Assembly (NCBI GenBank): GCA_009746045.1
Contig: RPFO01000078.1
Location: 1,211,107 to 1,275,106 of the forward strand
DNA: 64,000 bases
Reading direction: 5' to 3'
DNA from: Mesostigma viride
Taxonomy: Eukaryota; Streptophyta; Mesostigmatophyceae; Mesostigmatales; Mesostigmataceae
Shown here: piece after piece, positions 1 through 10,139 of the stretch
Layout of the letters: each line of letters starts with the position of its first letter
Numbering within the stretch: the first letter of the stretch is position 1
Translations under genes and position numbers: made by a program
The notes under the pieces: generated by a model
Seen by the model: the letters and a program-made list of their open reading frames with translations, nothing else
Databases searched by the model: none
Told to the model about the DNA's origin: nothing

Positions 1-2050
1 CATGCAAAGCGGCCGCATGTGCCAGGCGCACAACATAATCACCCTACAATACTGAACAGGTACGGTGACAGGACGCAGACCCTGCCAGAGGCCGTGCCCG
101 GCCAGGCCGTGGACATGGCGGGGTATCGCCGTGTTGAGCTAGTGCGCATGACCGGCCCCTCATTTGAGATCGGTGGTTGACCGGTCCTCATACAGCCAGC
201 GGATGACAGCAATCAGGGGGGTGGGGACGCGAGCGCGGGCGAGAACGGCCCAAAGAGCATCCCAGAGAACAGAGTCGAATGCCTTGATAAAGTCGACGAA
301 GATTACTGAGATGGCAGGAAACTCACCAGGCTGCAGGAGTGCAATCTCCTCCATAAGGCGGCGCGACACGAAGATGGCCATATGATGGTGTTGCGGCCAG
401 GCCGGAACCCCAATTGGCTTTCCCCCAGGTGACGGTCAAGAGCAGAACCAAGGCGGTTGAGGATCATGCGCATAAACAACTTGAGCGCGGCGCTCTGGAT
501 CGGCAGATACACTCGTCGGTAGTTGTCGGGGAAATCAGGAGAGCCTTTGTTTTTGTAGAGCACCACCCGGAAGCTGTGTTTCCATTCTGGGATAGGCGGG
601 GCATCAGCCAGCAGAAGCCGGTTGCAGACGTCGAGCAGAATTAACTGCGTGAGCGCCGCCAGTTTAACCCCGGTGTGGGGAGCTGCCGCCGGAGCTGGTC
701 CGGCCGGCCCATGCAACGACAGCGTAGAAGCGGAGGTGGTGGGCGGCGGTGCGTAGCTCGATCTCCATGGACGGCGGTACTCTGCTCACGTCGGCCAGCC
801 TGGACGTCTCCGTAAGAGGAGATCAAGTACGTGTAGTCCCGCCGACTGAGCGGCGGGGGGCCCGGCGTAGGCCGCTGGGGCCGGGACACCCGATGCCGGC
901 GCCGGGCGGGCGGCCGGGCCGCCAACGGGCCCGGAGCGGCGGGGGGGGGCTGGGGCCTGCATGGGGCCGGGCATCAAGCAGCCGAGACTGGGAGGAGTAC
1001 AAATTCCAGCTGCTGTTGCGGCGAACCGGATAGCGTCCGGCGCGCTGGCTGTGCCGCCTGCATGTGCGCCACGGGCGGGCTGTTGGGCGTGACACAGGCG
1101 TACCCAAGCATGCATACTTGCCGTGTTGGTCGTCAAGGTGGGCAAAGTACTCGAGTGGATGTGGAGGTCCTCCCGTTCGGCGGTCATGCCTGCCACCGGA
1201 TGGCCGAGTGGTATATTCCGCCTTGAGGTATAGCTGCGTCAGTAGCGCGCGGGCAGGGTCGCGGTTGTCGCGCAGGGCTTGCCTGGCCTGGATGACGGCA
1301 GGGAGCCGATGCACGGCAGGCTGGTGAACCAAGGCGGTCGCAGAGGGGGCAGTAGGGTACCTCCCGGCAGCGGGCAGCTTGCCAGCGAGGTGCGCCGGAG
1401 GGCGGCGGCCGGCCGGGCCGGCGGCGGTCAGCTGGGCCTGTGGCAGCCCAGGAGGTCCAGGGCGTTGACAAACGCCTTCGCGGGGCGCTTATGGGCGAGC
1501 TTGTCGGGGTTCCAATCCCTCCAAGGCTTCGTCTGAATTCTCGAGCACTGAGCTGTAGTTTCCGCAAATCAGGTGGGGCCACGTACTTTCTACGGGGAGT
1601 GCGAGGGGAATCGCAGGCGGATGCGGGCGGTTACAAGGCGGTGATCTGAACGCACCAGGGGGGTCTCATGTGAGCTCGCGCGGGCAGCTAGTACAGATCC
1701 TTGGTGGCGCTTGCGTACTACAACATAGTCAAGGCAGCGTTGCACAGAGCCGGTTGTTGATGAGATGTGCGTGACCAAATCGGCATGACCATATGGGAAG
1801 CGAGTATTGGCAGCCACCAAATCACATGACTAAAGCAGATCAGCAAAAAGGCGAGTGTTGCCATTGGGATCCGTACCAGCTGGGGCATGCTGACATCCGC
1901 CGACCGACGGTATACGTCGGGTGGAAGCGTGGCGTTAGCGTCCAGAAGCAGCGCCAGGTAGTTGCAACCAGGATGGAGTTCACGCCAGGTTCTCCAGCTC
2001 CTCAAAGAAGGTGCGACGATCTGGTTCAGGATGGCCGAAATGTGGTGCGT
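1..2050 (-). mobile_element. Decayed LINE ORF2 (endonuclease + reverse transcriptase), truncated by window edge
   Basis: Reading the minus strand from about 2050 to 1590 gives pieces of an APE-type LINE endonuclease, including LLLDANATL and the C-terminal SDHRLV motif. From 716 to 160 comes a reverse transcriptase: fingers/palm text (LYKNKGSP, NYRRVYLP, LGFRPGRNT) and motif A FVDFIKAFDS. Frames change several times and stops interrupt the domains, so it is a dead copy. The catalytic YxDD motif would lie beyond position 1. The 750-1590 stretch is the GC-rich linker between endonuclease and RT and shows no domain I recognise. Confidence 0.8.
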
Positions 2051-2329
2051 AACTGACGCCCACTGTCAGGGCGAAGGTCGAGTGACCTTCAACGGAATGA
2101 AAAGCGACAACCACCATGATGTATCATGCCAAAAAAGGCCTGGCATGGCCGGGGTGGAAGATGGTCATGGCTAAGCAATGGCTAGGGCATGGCCTCTCAG
2201 CTGAGAGTGGCTCTCTGCATGGCTAATTTTTATAAATGCCCCTAAAACCCCTCAGGCTCGATCCGGGAGAGGCCTTTTTTTTCTCCTAAACCGGCACCTC
2301 CGTGAATGAGCAATGAGTGGCCACTGGAC

Positions 2330-2600
2330 CATTACAGTAATTGATTAATTAATTAATCAATAGATACGTGACTGCGTCACGTGAGCCGGCATAAGTCCTC
2401 AGTGGGAGGGGAACATCGCCGGGATGGAATGGATGATGTTAGCTATCTATAGACCTGTCCTAGTTACACCTGGTTGTGGGCACCACGGCCGCCCGAATCG
2501 ATATGAATGCCATACGCGGTCACACGCGCGGAGCCCCCACAGACTTGGGGGTGGTCTCCTGACTGGACCACGGGGGAGCCCTACTGCACCCGCTATATAC
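2330..2600 (-). mobile_element. LINE 3' tail fragment
   Basis: On the minus strand this matches the non-coding 3' tail seen on the plus strand around 13.62-13.81, 14.30-14.49 and 15.70-15.94 kb: a GGTGCCCACAACCC-like stretch, a CTGTAACTAGGACC-like stretch, CCCACTGAGGACTTATG, a hairpin around CACGTGACGCAGTCACGTG, then a TTAATTAA tail. It is the end of the same LINE family as the ORF2 pieces nearby, inserted separately. Confidence 0.65.
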
Positions 2601-2800
2601 TTTTGCTACGTTGATCGAGGCTTTATTGCACCCACAGGGGATGCCGGATCGTTTCGACGTGTCCGATTGTGCACCCTGTGGTGAGGGAAAGGGGTTGTCT
2701 CTGCCCCCTGCCCGCTGTGGACATTCAGAGATTAAAAGCACTCCGGTGCTCTGTGATCGACTCTCCAACGGGAGCACGTGTTTAATTAATTTGTTAATAT
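2600..2800 (+). mobile_element. Half-LINE (ORF1-only) 3' tail fragment
   Basis: Carries the diagnostic 3' end of the ORF1-only element found at 20.57-20.77 and 54.26-54.50 kb: TTATTGCACCCACAG, GGGTTGTCTCTGCCC-like sequence, ATTAAAAGCACTCCGGTGCTC and CAACGGGAGCACGTGTTTAA, followed by an AT-rich tail. There is no coding sequence left in this copy. Confidence 0.55.
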
Positions 2801-3100
2801 GTCTGTTTGTCTGTTTGATATGTGTATGTGTGATGTACGTTCCTGCCCATTATCCTTCCCCACAAGTCCAGCGAAGCTACAGAGCATTCTGAATGCCTCG
2901 TGACTTTGCATACACCTCGTTTCCTTAACATATAATAAATGTAACGCAGTCAATGTTAAAAATGCAAAAAAGAATGTTTCCTGATGCGGCAAACGTCGAC
3001 CGGTGCGTCTGACGAGTCAGCAGGCGTTCATCCCGTTGGGTATGTAAATCGTTCAGCGTTTGCAAAAATGACTCCGATGGATACTTATACAGTATCCCAT

Positions 3101-3105
3101 TTACA
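3101..3105 (-). terminator. TGTAA polyadenylation-like signal for the amidohydrolase
   Basis: TGTAA on the minus strand, about 20 bases after the TGA stop. UGUAA is the usual chlorophyte poly(A) signal. The distance is shorter than typical, so the assignment is tentative. Confidence 0.3.
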
Positions 3106-3125
3106 GAGTTACTCCATCACAGCAA

Positions 3126-6100
3126 TCAGCAGGGTACAAGTGGGTTCCCCCGGAACAGGGACGAGGGGAAGCGCTCCCCCTTGGGCCCCCGCAGGCAGCG
3201 CTTGACGACCAGGTCGTACAGAAGCGGGTTTATGTAATAGATCTCGTTCAGCAGCCGGCGCTGCGTGGGTGTGATCAAGCCCGCACTGACCAGAGGTCGT
3301 GTTCGGATCAGGACCGCAACCGCAGGTAGTGGGTAATCGGAACCGTTCAGTAATCGATCATGTAGGTCGGTCCTCTGTAGCAGCGTGGTCAGGCAGAACA
3401 TGCGCGTGGAGAAGGTGGTGGCCGATATGTCGCCAAAGAGCAGCCCCTTGTACTTTTCCTCGTCCATGAGCCGCAGGAAGAGGTCGAAGTTGGACACCTG
3501 GCGGCGCGCAGTTGGGTTGTCCAGATCGTGGCTGTAGCCCAGGCTCGCGCAATGGGCCATGATCACCTGACGGTGCATTGTCCATGATTTCATGTTTCCA
3601 AGACGGTCCGCCACGTTCATGTTGCAAGAAGGGCATTGTATCCATGAGCGAGGGAGTAGGCAGACCGTCAGGACAAACCAAGGGTGTGAGCGTGCACTGT
3701 ACCAATGTGTGCAGTAGACATATTACATTATATTATATTATGTGCGGACATATTATATTGTATTATATTACATGATATTACATCATATAATATTATATTA
3801 TATTTTATTATATTAATACTATGTTATACTATATCACATTACATTTCATAATATAATGTGTGGACATATTATTTATGTGCAGTAGACCACTTACGCGCCA
3901 ATCGTAATGACGAGCATGCTGGTGAGAGCCAGGGATGGCCCAAAGGGAAAATGTCCAGTTGGGCGAATGCTCGTGCCCATGTCGCATAGGGCCAGGGGAG
4001 TCTTTGCATGGGGAAGCAAGTACCCATAGCAAAAGGGAAGTTGTCCAGTGGGGCCGATGAGCATTCCTATTATGCCATACTAACTTCCCCAGACTAAGAA
4101 GCCAACGACATGATTGTCCATCTCAGCGTGAGGCTGACACGTGGTTGGGTTAGGTTGGGATGGCAGGGTCTGGGTGCGGGCTATCGATGACAGCATCACA
4201 TTATCCAGAGCGCAGAGCCAAGCAAGAACAGGAAAACACGCGCAAGTGCTACATCACCCATGCTTCATGGCTCACCAGAGAACAGGAAAACACGCGCAAG
4301 TGCTACATCACCCATGCTTCATGGCTCACCAGAGAACAGGAAAACACGCGCAAGTGCTACATCACCCATGCTTCATGGCTCACCAGAGAACAGGAAAACA
4401 CGCGCAAGTGCTACATCACCCATGCTTCATGGCTCACCAGAGAACAGGAAAACACGCGCAAGTGCTACATCACCCATGCTTCATGGCTCACCAGAGAACA
4501 GGAAAACACGCGCAAGTGCTACATCACCCATGCTTCATGGCTCACCAGAGAACAGGAAAACACGCGCAAGTGCTACATCACCCATGCTTCATGGCTCACC
4601 AGAGAACAGGAAAACACGCGCAAGTGCTACATCACCCATGCTTCATGGCTCACCAGAGAACAGGAAAACACGCGCAAGTGCTACATCACCCATGCTTCAT
4701 GGCTCACCAGAGAACAGGAAAACACGCGCAAGTGCTACATCACCCATGCTTCATGGCTCACCAGAGAACAGGAAAACACGCGCAAGTGCTACATCACCCA
4801 TGCTTCATGGCTCACCAGAGAACAGGAAAACACGCGCAAGTGCTACATCACCCATGCTTCATGGCTCACCAGAGAACAGGAAAACACGCGCAAGTGCTAC
4901 ATCACCCATGCTTCATGGCTCACCAGAGAACAGGAAAACACGCGCAAGTGCTACATCACCCATGCTTCATGGCTCACCAGAGAACAGGAAAACACGCGCA
5001 AGTGCTACATCACCCATGCTTCATGGCTCACCAGAGAACAGGAAAACACGCGCAAGTGCTACATCACCCATGCTTCATGGCTCACCAGAGAACAGGAAAA
5101 CACGCGCAAGTGCTACATCACCCATGCTTCATGGCTCACCAGAGAACAGGAAAACACGCGCAAGTGCTACATCACCCATGCTTCATGGCTCACCAGAGAA
5201 CAGGAAAACACGCGCAAGTGCTACATCACCAATTATGAAATATTCATCAGCCACTAATGATGGACATTGCCCATCCGAGGCACGGTGACGAATGGCAGTA
5301 TAGTAATCAGTAAGCAATCCATCAAGCTACTAGCATAGCCAGCAGCAAGTATAAGCTCAGCCTCGCGGGGGTAACACAGCATATACTAACTGATGAACTA
5401 AACGCCGTGCCGTAGCATAGAGTCTAGTTGATCCATTAGCAGCCACTGTGTTAGGAAACCACCACTAGCACATTATCCATTAGCAGCCACTGTGTTAGGA
5501 AACCATCACTAGTACATTAACCATTAGTAGCCACTGTGTTAGGAAACCATCACTAGCACATTAACCATTAGCAGCCACTGTGTTAGGAAACCATCACTAG
5601 CACATGATCCATTAGCAGCCACTGTGTTAGGAAACCATCACTAGCACATGATCCATTAGTAGCCACTGTGTTAGGAAACCATCACAAGTACATGAACCCT
5701 CACCGTCACGCCCGCGTCGAGCGCCCTCCGCAGGAGCAGGGGGTTTCCGAACGCTTGCCGCTCGGCCGCCTCCACCGCCTTCTCGTGCCCCGTGTGGCTC
5801 AGCAACACCATGCCCCGCCGCTTCATGGCCTCGTAGAACCTGTCGCACAGGGGGGATGAGGGGTCCATGCCCATCGCGTTGGGAAGCCACTTGACGACGC
5901 GGACGCCAGCATCAGCGTAGCGCTCGAGGGCGTCCAGCGCGTCGGGCCGGTAGGGGTGGACGGAGCACGCCGTGATCAGGTGCCGCGGGTGCTCCTTGGT
6001 GGACAGCCTCTGCACGTATTCGTTTGGGACGTAGAAGTCGGAGTGCTCCTGCAGGCGACAGCACCCAACCCATGTGACCCCAGCGGCAATACCATCACGA

Positions 6101-8779
6101 ATGATTAAAAACTTCGTGGTGTTATCTTGTGACATCAAATATTATAAATATCCTGGTTCCGTGGTGGAAAAGTGTTGGATGTGATATGGTGGGACGCACA
6201 CGTCGGAGTGCTCCTGCGGAAGATGTAATTCATCGCCCACGTGAGCTACTAATATATACCAGATACTCGATCGGTTGGTTAGTCAACAGTTGGGGTGGTC
6301 TCGCAGTTAGGGTACGGAACCCACTATCGCACCCCAGGGGAGTAGCCAAGATTGATGTAATCCTAGGCATACAATCGTTGCAAATCAGATACTCGACTGA
6401 AGGGATAGCGGTCAGACAGCTCCTGCTTGGGGCGTAGCACCCTTCGAACGTTGCTTGGGGCGTAGCACCCTTGGAACGTTGCTTGGGGCGTAGCACCCTT
6501 CGAACGTTGCTTGGGGCGTAGCACCCTTCGAACGTTGCTTGGGGCGTAGCACCCTTGGAACGTTGCTTGGGGCGTAGCACCCTTTGAACGTTGCTTGGGG
6601 CGTAGCACCCTTCGAACGTTGCTTGGGGCGTAGCACCCTTCGAACGTTGCTTGGGGTATGGCATCCAGGAGACCCAGCCCGCGTGGTTCGATGAGCACGA
6701 GCATAGGCATCTACAGCATGACATGATGATCACGTTGTGACGTTCATCGAATAAAAAAATGATTTCATAAAACACGGTGCCTATAGCTGGGAGGTACAGT
6801 TGAGAGCAAGTTTTCAAGGCGTGCACACGATGTAGGATAGTAGCTGGCGGACAGTGAAAGGGCTTTGCTCATGCCTATTTGTTTACACTCTTCTCTCCAC
6901 CTGTTTTCTGTCCCATGCCAGTGTCGCGCCCAACTTGCATGCAGCGCTGGCATGGCTGCAGCAATGCTGGTAGCCAGCACACCGTCTACACTATACCACG
7001 TGCCATGGAGTACATGTCATAGATAGACTGCGAGTCACTATACCTCCTGCTATGGTGGAGCATCCTTGCCCACCTTGCACATGCCGCCGGCCTCGTTGTG
7101 GTGCCCATCAAAGTCATCATGACCAGCACACTCTACAATATCATCTACAAAAGATATTTTCCATCCTGCCGTTGCCGCCCGCGCTACTGCCGCACCCACC
7201 TTGCAGACGGCGCCCGCCTCGTTATGATGCCAGTCGAACGCGAGCAACACGTGGCGTACGCAAGAGGTCCCCGCGTCGACGCGCGCCTGCGGGTTGGCCG
7301 CTCGCACCATCGCCTCCACCCCCTGGATGAGGGTCACCAGCCGCGCGATGAACTTTGCGTCCATGGCCTCGGGGGCTTCGTTCGCGACACCGCACGCGCT
7401 CATGTACACCTGGCGGCGCGCGTGGGGTAGGGGGGGGGGGGGGGGAGTAGATTGTTGGATTGTAAACCGGCGGATAGGGCTGAATGAGGGTAGGAAGACG
7501 ACACCGCTCGCGCTCATGCAGGCCCCGTCATGTGATTGTGTGTGTGTGTGTGTGAGTGTGTGTGTGTGTGTGTTGGTGGGTGGGGTGGGCGATGGTTTGG
7601 TGGTGGACCGGCGGATAGGGCTGAACTGTCAAGAGGATTCCCACGCGGTACCGCTCCCATGCAGACCTGGTTGTGTGGTGGTGGTGGTTGGGGGAAGGCA
7701 TTGTTGGGTGCTACATAGCACACCGGCATAGCACACCGACATAGCACACGGACATAGCACACCGACATAGCACACCGACATAGCACACCGACATAGCACA
7801 CCCACATAGCACACCCACATAGCACACCCACATAGCACACCGAGAGAGCCGACGGGATTGGCTAAGATGCTTCCATTTTACTCCCGCGGGTTACATTCTC
7901 CATGATTCGCGCGCAGGCACTTCTGGGGGGGCATGGGTTCGGGCACTTTGCAAACGGGTCAGTCACGTGGGTGAGCTGATCGGGTGGCTGGGTTCATGGG
8001 TGGGTGGCTTGGTTGGTTGGGCGGGTTGGTTGGAAGGGGCTAATGGATTAGAAACCGGTAAGACTGACTGGTACTGGTACTGCCCATTTATATTAATTCT
8101 CTTGTTTTCCCAAGTGTCACAGTGTAAACATGGGCGGGAAAAGAATTGCAGCCACGTGAACAGCAAATAATGGGCACCTCAGGTACACATGGGCAACCAC
8201 TCATAGGATAGGCATCCGAAGCCCTGGTGTGTTACAAGGCAAGGCGACAGTTGCAGATTTCGCGGTCTCATCCTGTGGCATGGGCCGGGACAGAATTCGG
8301 ATTGAGAAACCGATACATCACCTGTTGGTAGAATAACGCTAGACAGAAAGCACATCTCTGGGCTGCGAGGCGGGTACTATACAAGCCAGTCAGTTGTGAC
8401 CAAGTTCCAAGAACTATTAAGCAGCACGCGCGGTTGCACAGTCTCGATCACGGGAAGCGAGAGCAGCTGGGCCCCTAGTTGCTTCACATAAAGAGGAAAT
8501 TACCTCCTTAATCAGCCGCTTGCGTATGCTACCGTCCGCAAACGCAGGAGATATGCAGCAGCCCGTGCCGGCTTCCCCCGTGACGCCGACGACATGGGTA
8601 TGGTAGTCAACCAGACTTGAACTCAGGCCTGACACCTTGTCGGGAAGCAGCCCCCCTAATTCTTCCATTACCAGATTCAGCGCCTCTGGGCTTAAAGTAG
8701 AGCCAAGCTGATGAACTGGCGGGTGTTCCAAGAAAGTGCCACCCGCCCATGCCCCAACCCAGCGCAGTAGCCAGTCCAT
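3126..8779 (-). CDS. Amidohydrolase family (TIM-barrel metal-dependent hydrolase), 4 exons
   Basis: Exons by splice consensus and frame: 8504-8779, 7200-7409, 5704-6048, 3126-3566; all junctions are phase 0 and the product is about 423 residues, the usual family length. Exon 1 starts at the ATG at 8779 and carries the metal-binding DYHTHVVG motif near residue 60. Exon 3 has the conserved VHPYRPDALDALERY and VVKWLPNAMGMDP blocks and LSHTGHE, with a metal-ligand histidine. Exon 4 has AHCASLG, SNFDLFLRLMDE, GLLFGDISATT and LLNGSDYPLP (active-site aspartate), then the family end LLNEIYYINPLLYDLVVKR. All key residues appear present. The physiological substrate of this mostly proteobacterial-type family is unknown to me. 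No clear transit peptide is visible. Introns of 1094, 1151 and 2137 bp each hold a private tandem array and duplicated exon edges. Confidence 0.86.
3718..3860. repeat. AT-rich simple repeat (TATTA/ATATT)
   Basis: A degenerate array of TATTATATTA-type units just upstream (gene sense) of exon 4 of the amidohydrolase, inside intron 3. It stands out against the GC-rich flanks. Confidence 0.8.
4225..5230. repeat. 54-bp minisatellite, 18.6 near-identical copies, in amidohydrolase intron 3
   Basis: Unit begins AGAACAGGAAAACACGCGCA; 18 complete copies plus about 34 bp, with no differences that I can see. Because 54 is a multiple of 3 and the unit lacks stops, all three plus-strand frames stay open and create long repetitive ORFs; these are not genes, since the array sits between exons 3 and 4 of the minus-strand amidohydrolase. 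The homogeneity implies recent expansion or active homogenisation. Confidence 0.97.
5433..5690. repeat. 44-bp minisatellite, about 6 copies, abutting the exon 3 donor
   Basis: Unit starts CCATTAGCAGCCACTGTGTT; starts at 5433, 5477, 5521, 5565, 5609 and 5653, with a few substitutions. In gene sense the array begins only some 7 bases into intron 3, right behind the GTGAGG donor of amidohydrolase exon 3. Confidence 0.93.
6190..6221 (-). repeat. Duplicated acceptor edge of amidohydrolase exon 3
   Basis: GTCGGAGTGCTCCTGC plus similar flanks repeats the real exon-intron boundary at about 6024-6056, some 166 bp upstream in gene sense. It keeps the CAG-adjacent exon start text but a CGC replaces the CAG acceptor. 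Confidence 0.75.
6425..6656. repeat. 28-bp minisatellite, 8.3 copies, amidohydrolase intron 2
   Basis: Unit GCTTGGGGCGTAGCACCCTT followed by N-GAACGTT; the variable base (C, G or T) gives TTCGAA, TTGGAA or TTTGAA versions. Contiguous units without spacers, so not a CRISPR array. Confidence 0.95.
7071..7120 (-). repeat. Duplicated donor edge of amidohydrolase exon 2
   Basis: Repeats the real exon end at 7195-7245 about 127 bp further into the intron. In sense the true edge reads FDWHHNEAGAVCK before the donor and the copy reads FDGHHNEAGGMCK, also followed by a GTGGGC donor-like site. Confidence 0.85.
7466..7690 (-). repeat. 141-bp tandem duplication carrying copies of the exon 2 acceptor edge
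   Basis: ACCGGCGGATAGGGCTGAA occurs at 7466 and 7607, followed in each case by a degraded copy of the exon 2 start (7497-7524 and 7640-7668) that resembles the true edge at 7384-7413. A GT-rich simple repeat and a run of about 15 G (C in sense) lie between, beside the acceptor. Confidence 0.8.
7714..7842. repeat. 15-bp minisatellite (CATAGCACACCGACA), about 8.5 copies
   Basis: Contiguous CATAGCACACC(G/C)(A/G)(C)A units in amidohydrolase intron 1. No spacers and no coding signal. Confidence 0.93.
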
Positions 8780-10139
8780 GACCACTAATAACTGATCGTG
8801 GTATAATTAACCACTAACTGGCACTAGTATACCACAGTTGCAATTAGACCAAGAGATAATTTATAATTCTGCTACACTATTTGCTTGCAGAATGAACTAT
8901 AGCATCTGCCGAGGAGGATAACATTCTCACTTCGTGCCCATGATGGACCCAATTAGAAACAAGCAAGTAACGGATGTCTATAAAGAAGAAGGTCGACCTC
9001 GAAGCCACAACCTTTGCAAAACACAATCGGTTGTAAGGCTCCTATAGCCAAGATTGCGACGCTTGTGTGACTTTGGCTTTATGGGGATGCAAATATCCAG
9101 AAAAAGAAGAAAATGATAGGGGCACTCAATGCTTTCACGCGGGCTGTAAGGTTCGCGCCTACGATAGAACGACAGGACAGACTGTTGTTCGTGTCACAAC
9201 GAAGATCTGTAAAAATCTGAAAAATAATCTAGCATCCCACGTGCCGAGCAACGGAGCGCTTAAGAAAAGTTAAGCTGACGCACGCAACCCAAGCACGTGA
9301 CACGTGACCCTGCCCGTCGTGAATTTCTTAGTCCGTCACACTCGCAAGTGGACAACCAATAAATTTATACAGAACACGTAACAAAGATCTGAGAAGTGAG
9401 AACCCTGAACCCGTGAACAAGTTTTTGGCGGAAGCCTGAAAAAAGCAATAATAATCTGAGGAAAGTTTATTGCAATCTGTGGGATGCACGCACACCATGA
9501 AACGCATGGTTGATGAGTGGATGGCTCGGCTCGGCGCACCATCACCATGAGCATCTCCCTGTCTGCGTGCGCACGACGGCACGAGGGAGCGATGAAGATC
9601 GCAGCAGGGCAAGTGACTGAAGTTAGGCATCTGGCTGTCAGCGCTGGTCGGTTTCTTGGGTCGGCCTCTCGGCCGTCCGATCGCGCAGGTCGACGAACAC
9701 GGCCGAATCAGCGCGCGTGCATAGACGGGGAAGACGCGAGCGCATGCGACCCACCCCGTGCATTTGACCCCACGACAAAACGACGCATGAGCTGAACCGC
9801 GACTCGAGTTGAGCCAGCGAGCTGAACGTGCACCGAGTTGATTTGGACGTCGACGATTCGCAACAAAATATTTGCACGCACGTGCGTAATTCTGGCGAGC
9901 GACGCCATATCCAGACATATTGGAATCAGAACGGGTCGACGTGCTCCCTGTTGGGGATTTGCTACACTGACATTTTATCCTTGCTGGCAGGCCTGAGTCT
10001 TTCTTGGAATCGCCTGCCATTGCTGATGTAAAAGTGTTACTCGCGTATTTAATTAACGGCACTTGTGACGGTACTTCGTCGATACTTATTTTGAAATGCA
10101 TCCCCTTCGCAAAATCCATTTGCTCTGAACGATCTATAA
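8780..10139. promoter_or_regulatory. Divergent intergenic region between amidohydrolase and the FAR1-like gene
   Basis: About 1.36 kb between two divergent start codons, so it presumably holds both promoters. CACGTGACACGTGACC near 9294-9310 contains two CACGTG/ACACGTG-type boxes. A small plus-strand ORF (9067-9273, with CFHAGCKVRAYD) lies here but resembles nothing I can name. Confidence 0.4.

Noticed and set aside
4141-5288. Three overlapping plus-strand ORFs of 342-365 residues
   Set aside because: They are the 54-bp minisatellite read in three phases inside an intron of the minus-strand amidohydrolase.
5433-6656. Possible CRISPR arrays (44-bp and 28-bp regular repeats)
   Set aside because: Units are contiguous without unique spacers, and the host is a eukaryote.
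9067-9273. 68-codon ORF with CFHAGC...KICKNLKNNLASH spacing suggestive of a BED-like zinc finger
   Set aside because: Ligand spacing does not fit BED well and there are no supporting neighbours or start context.
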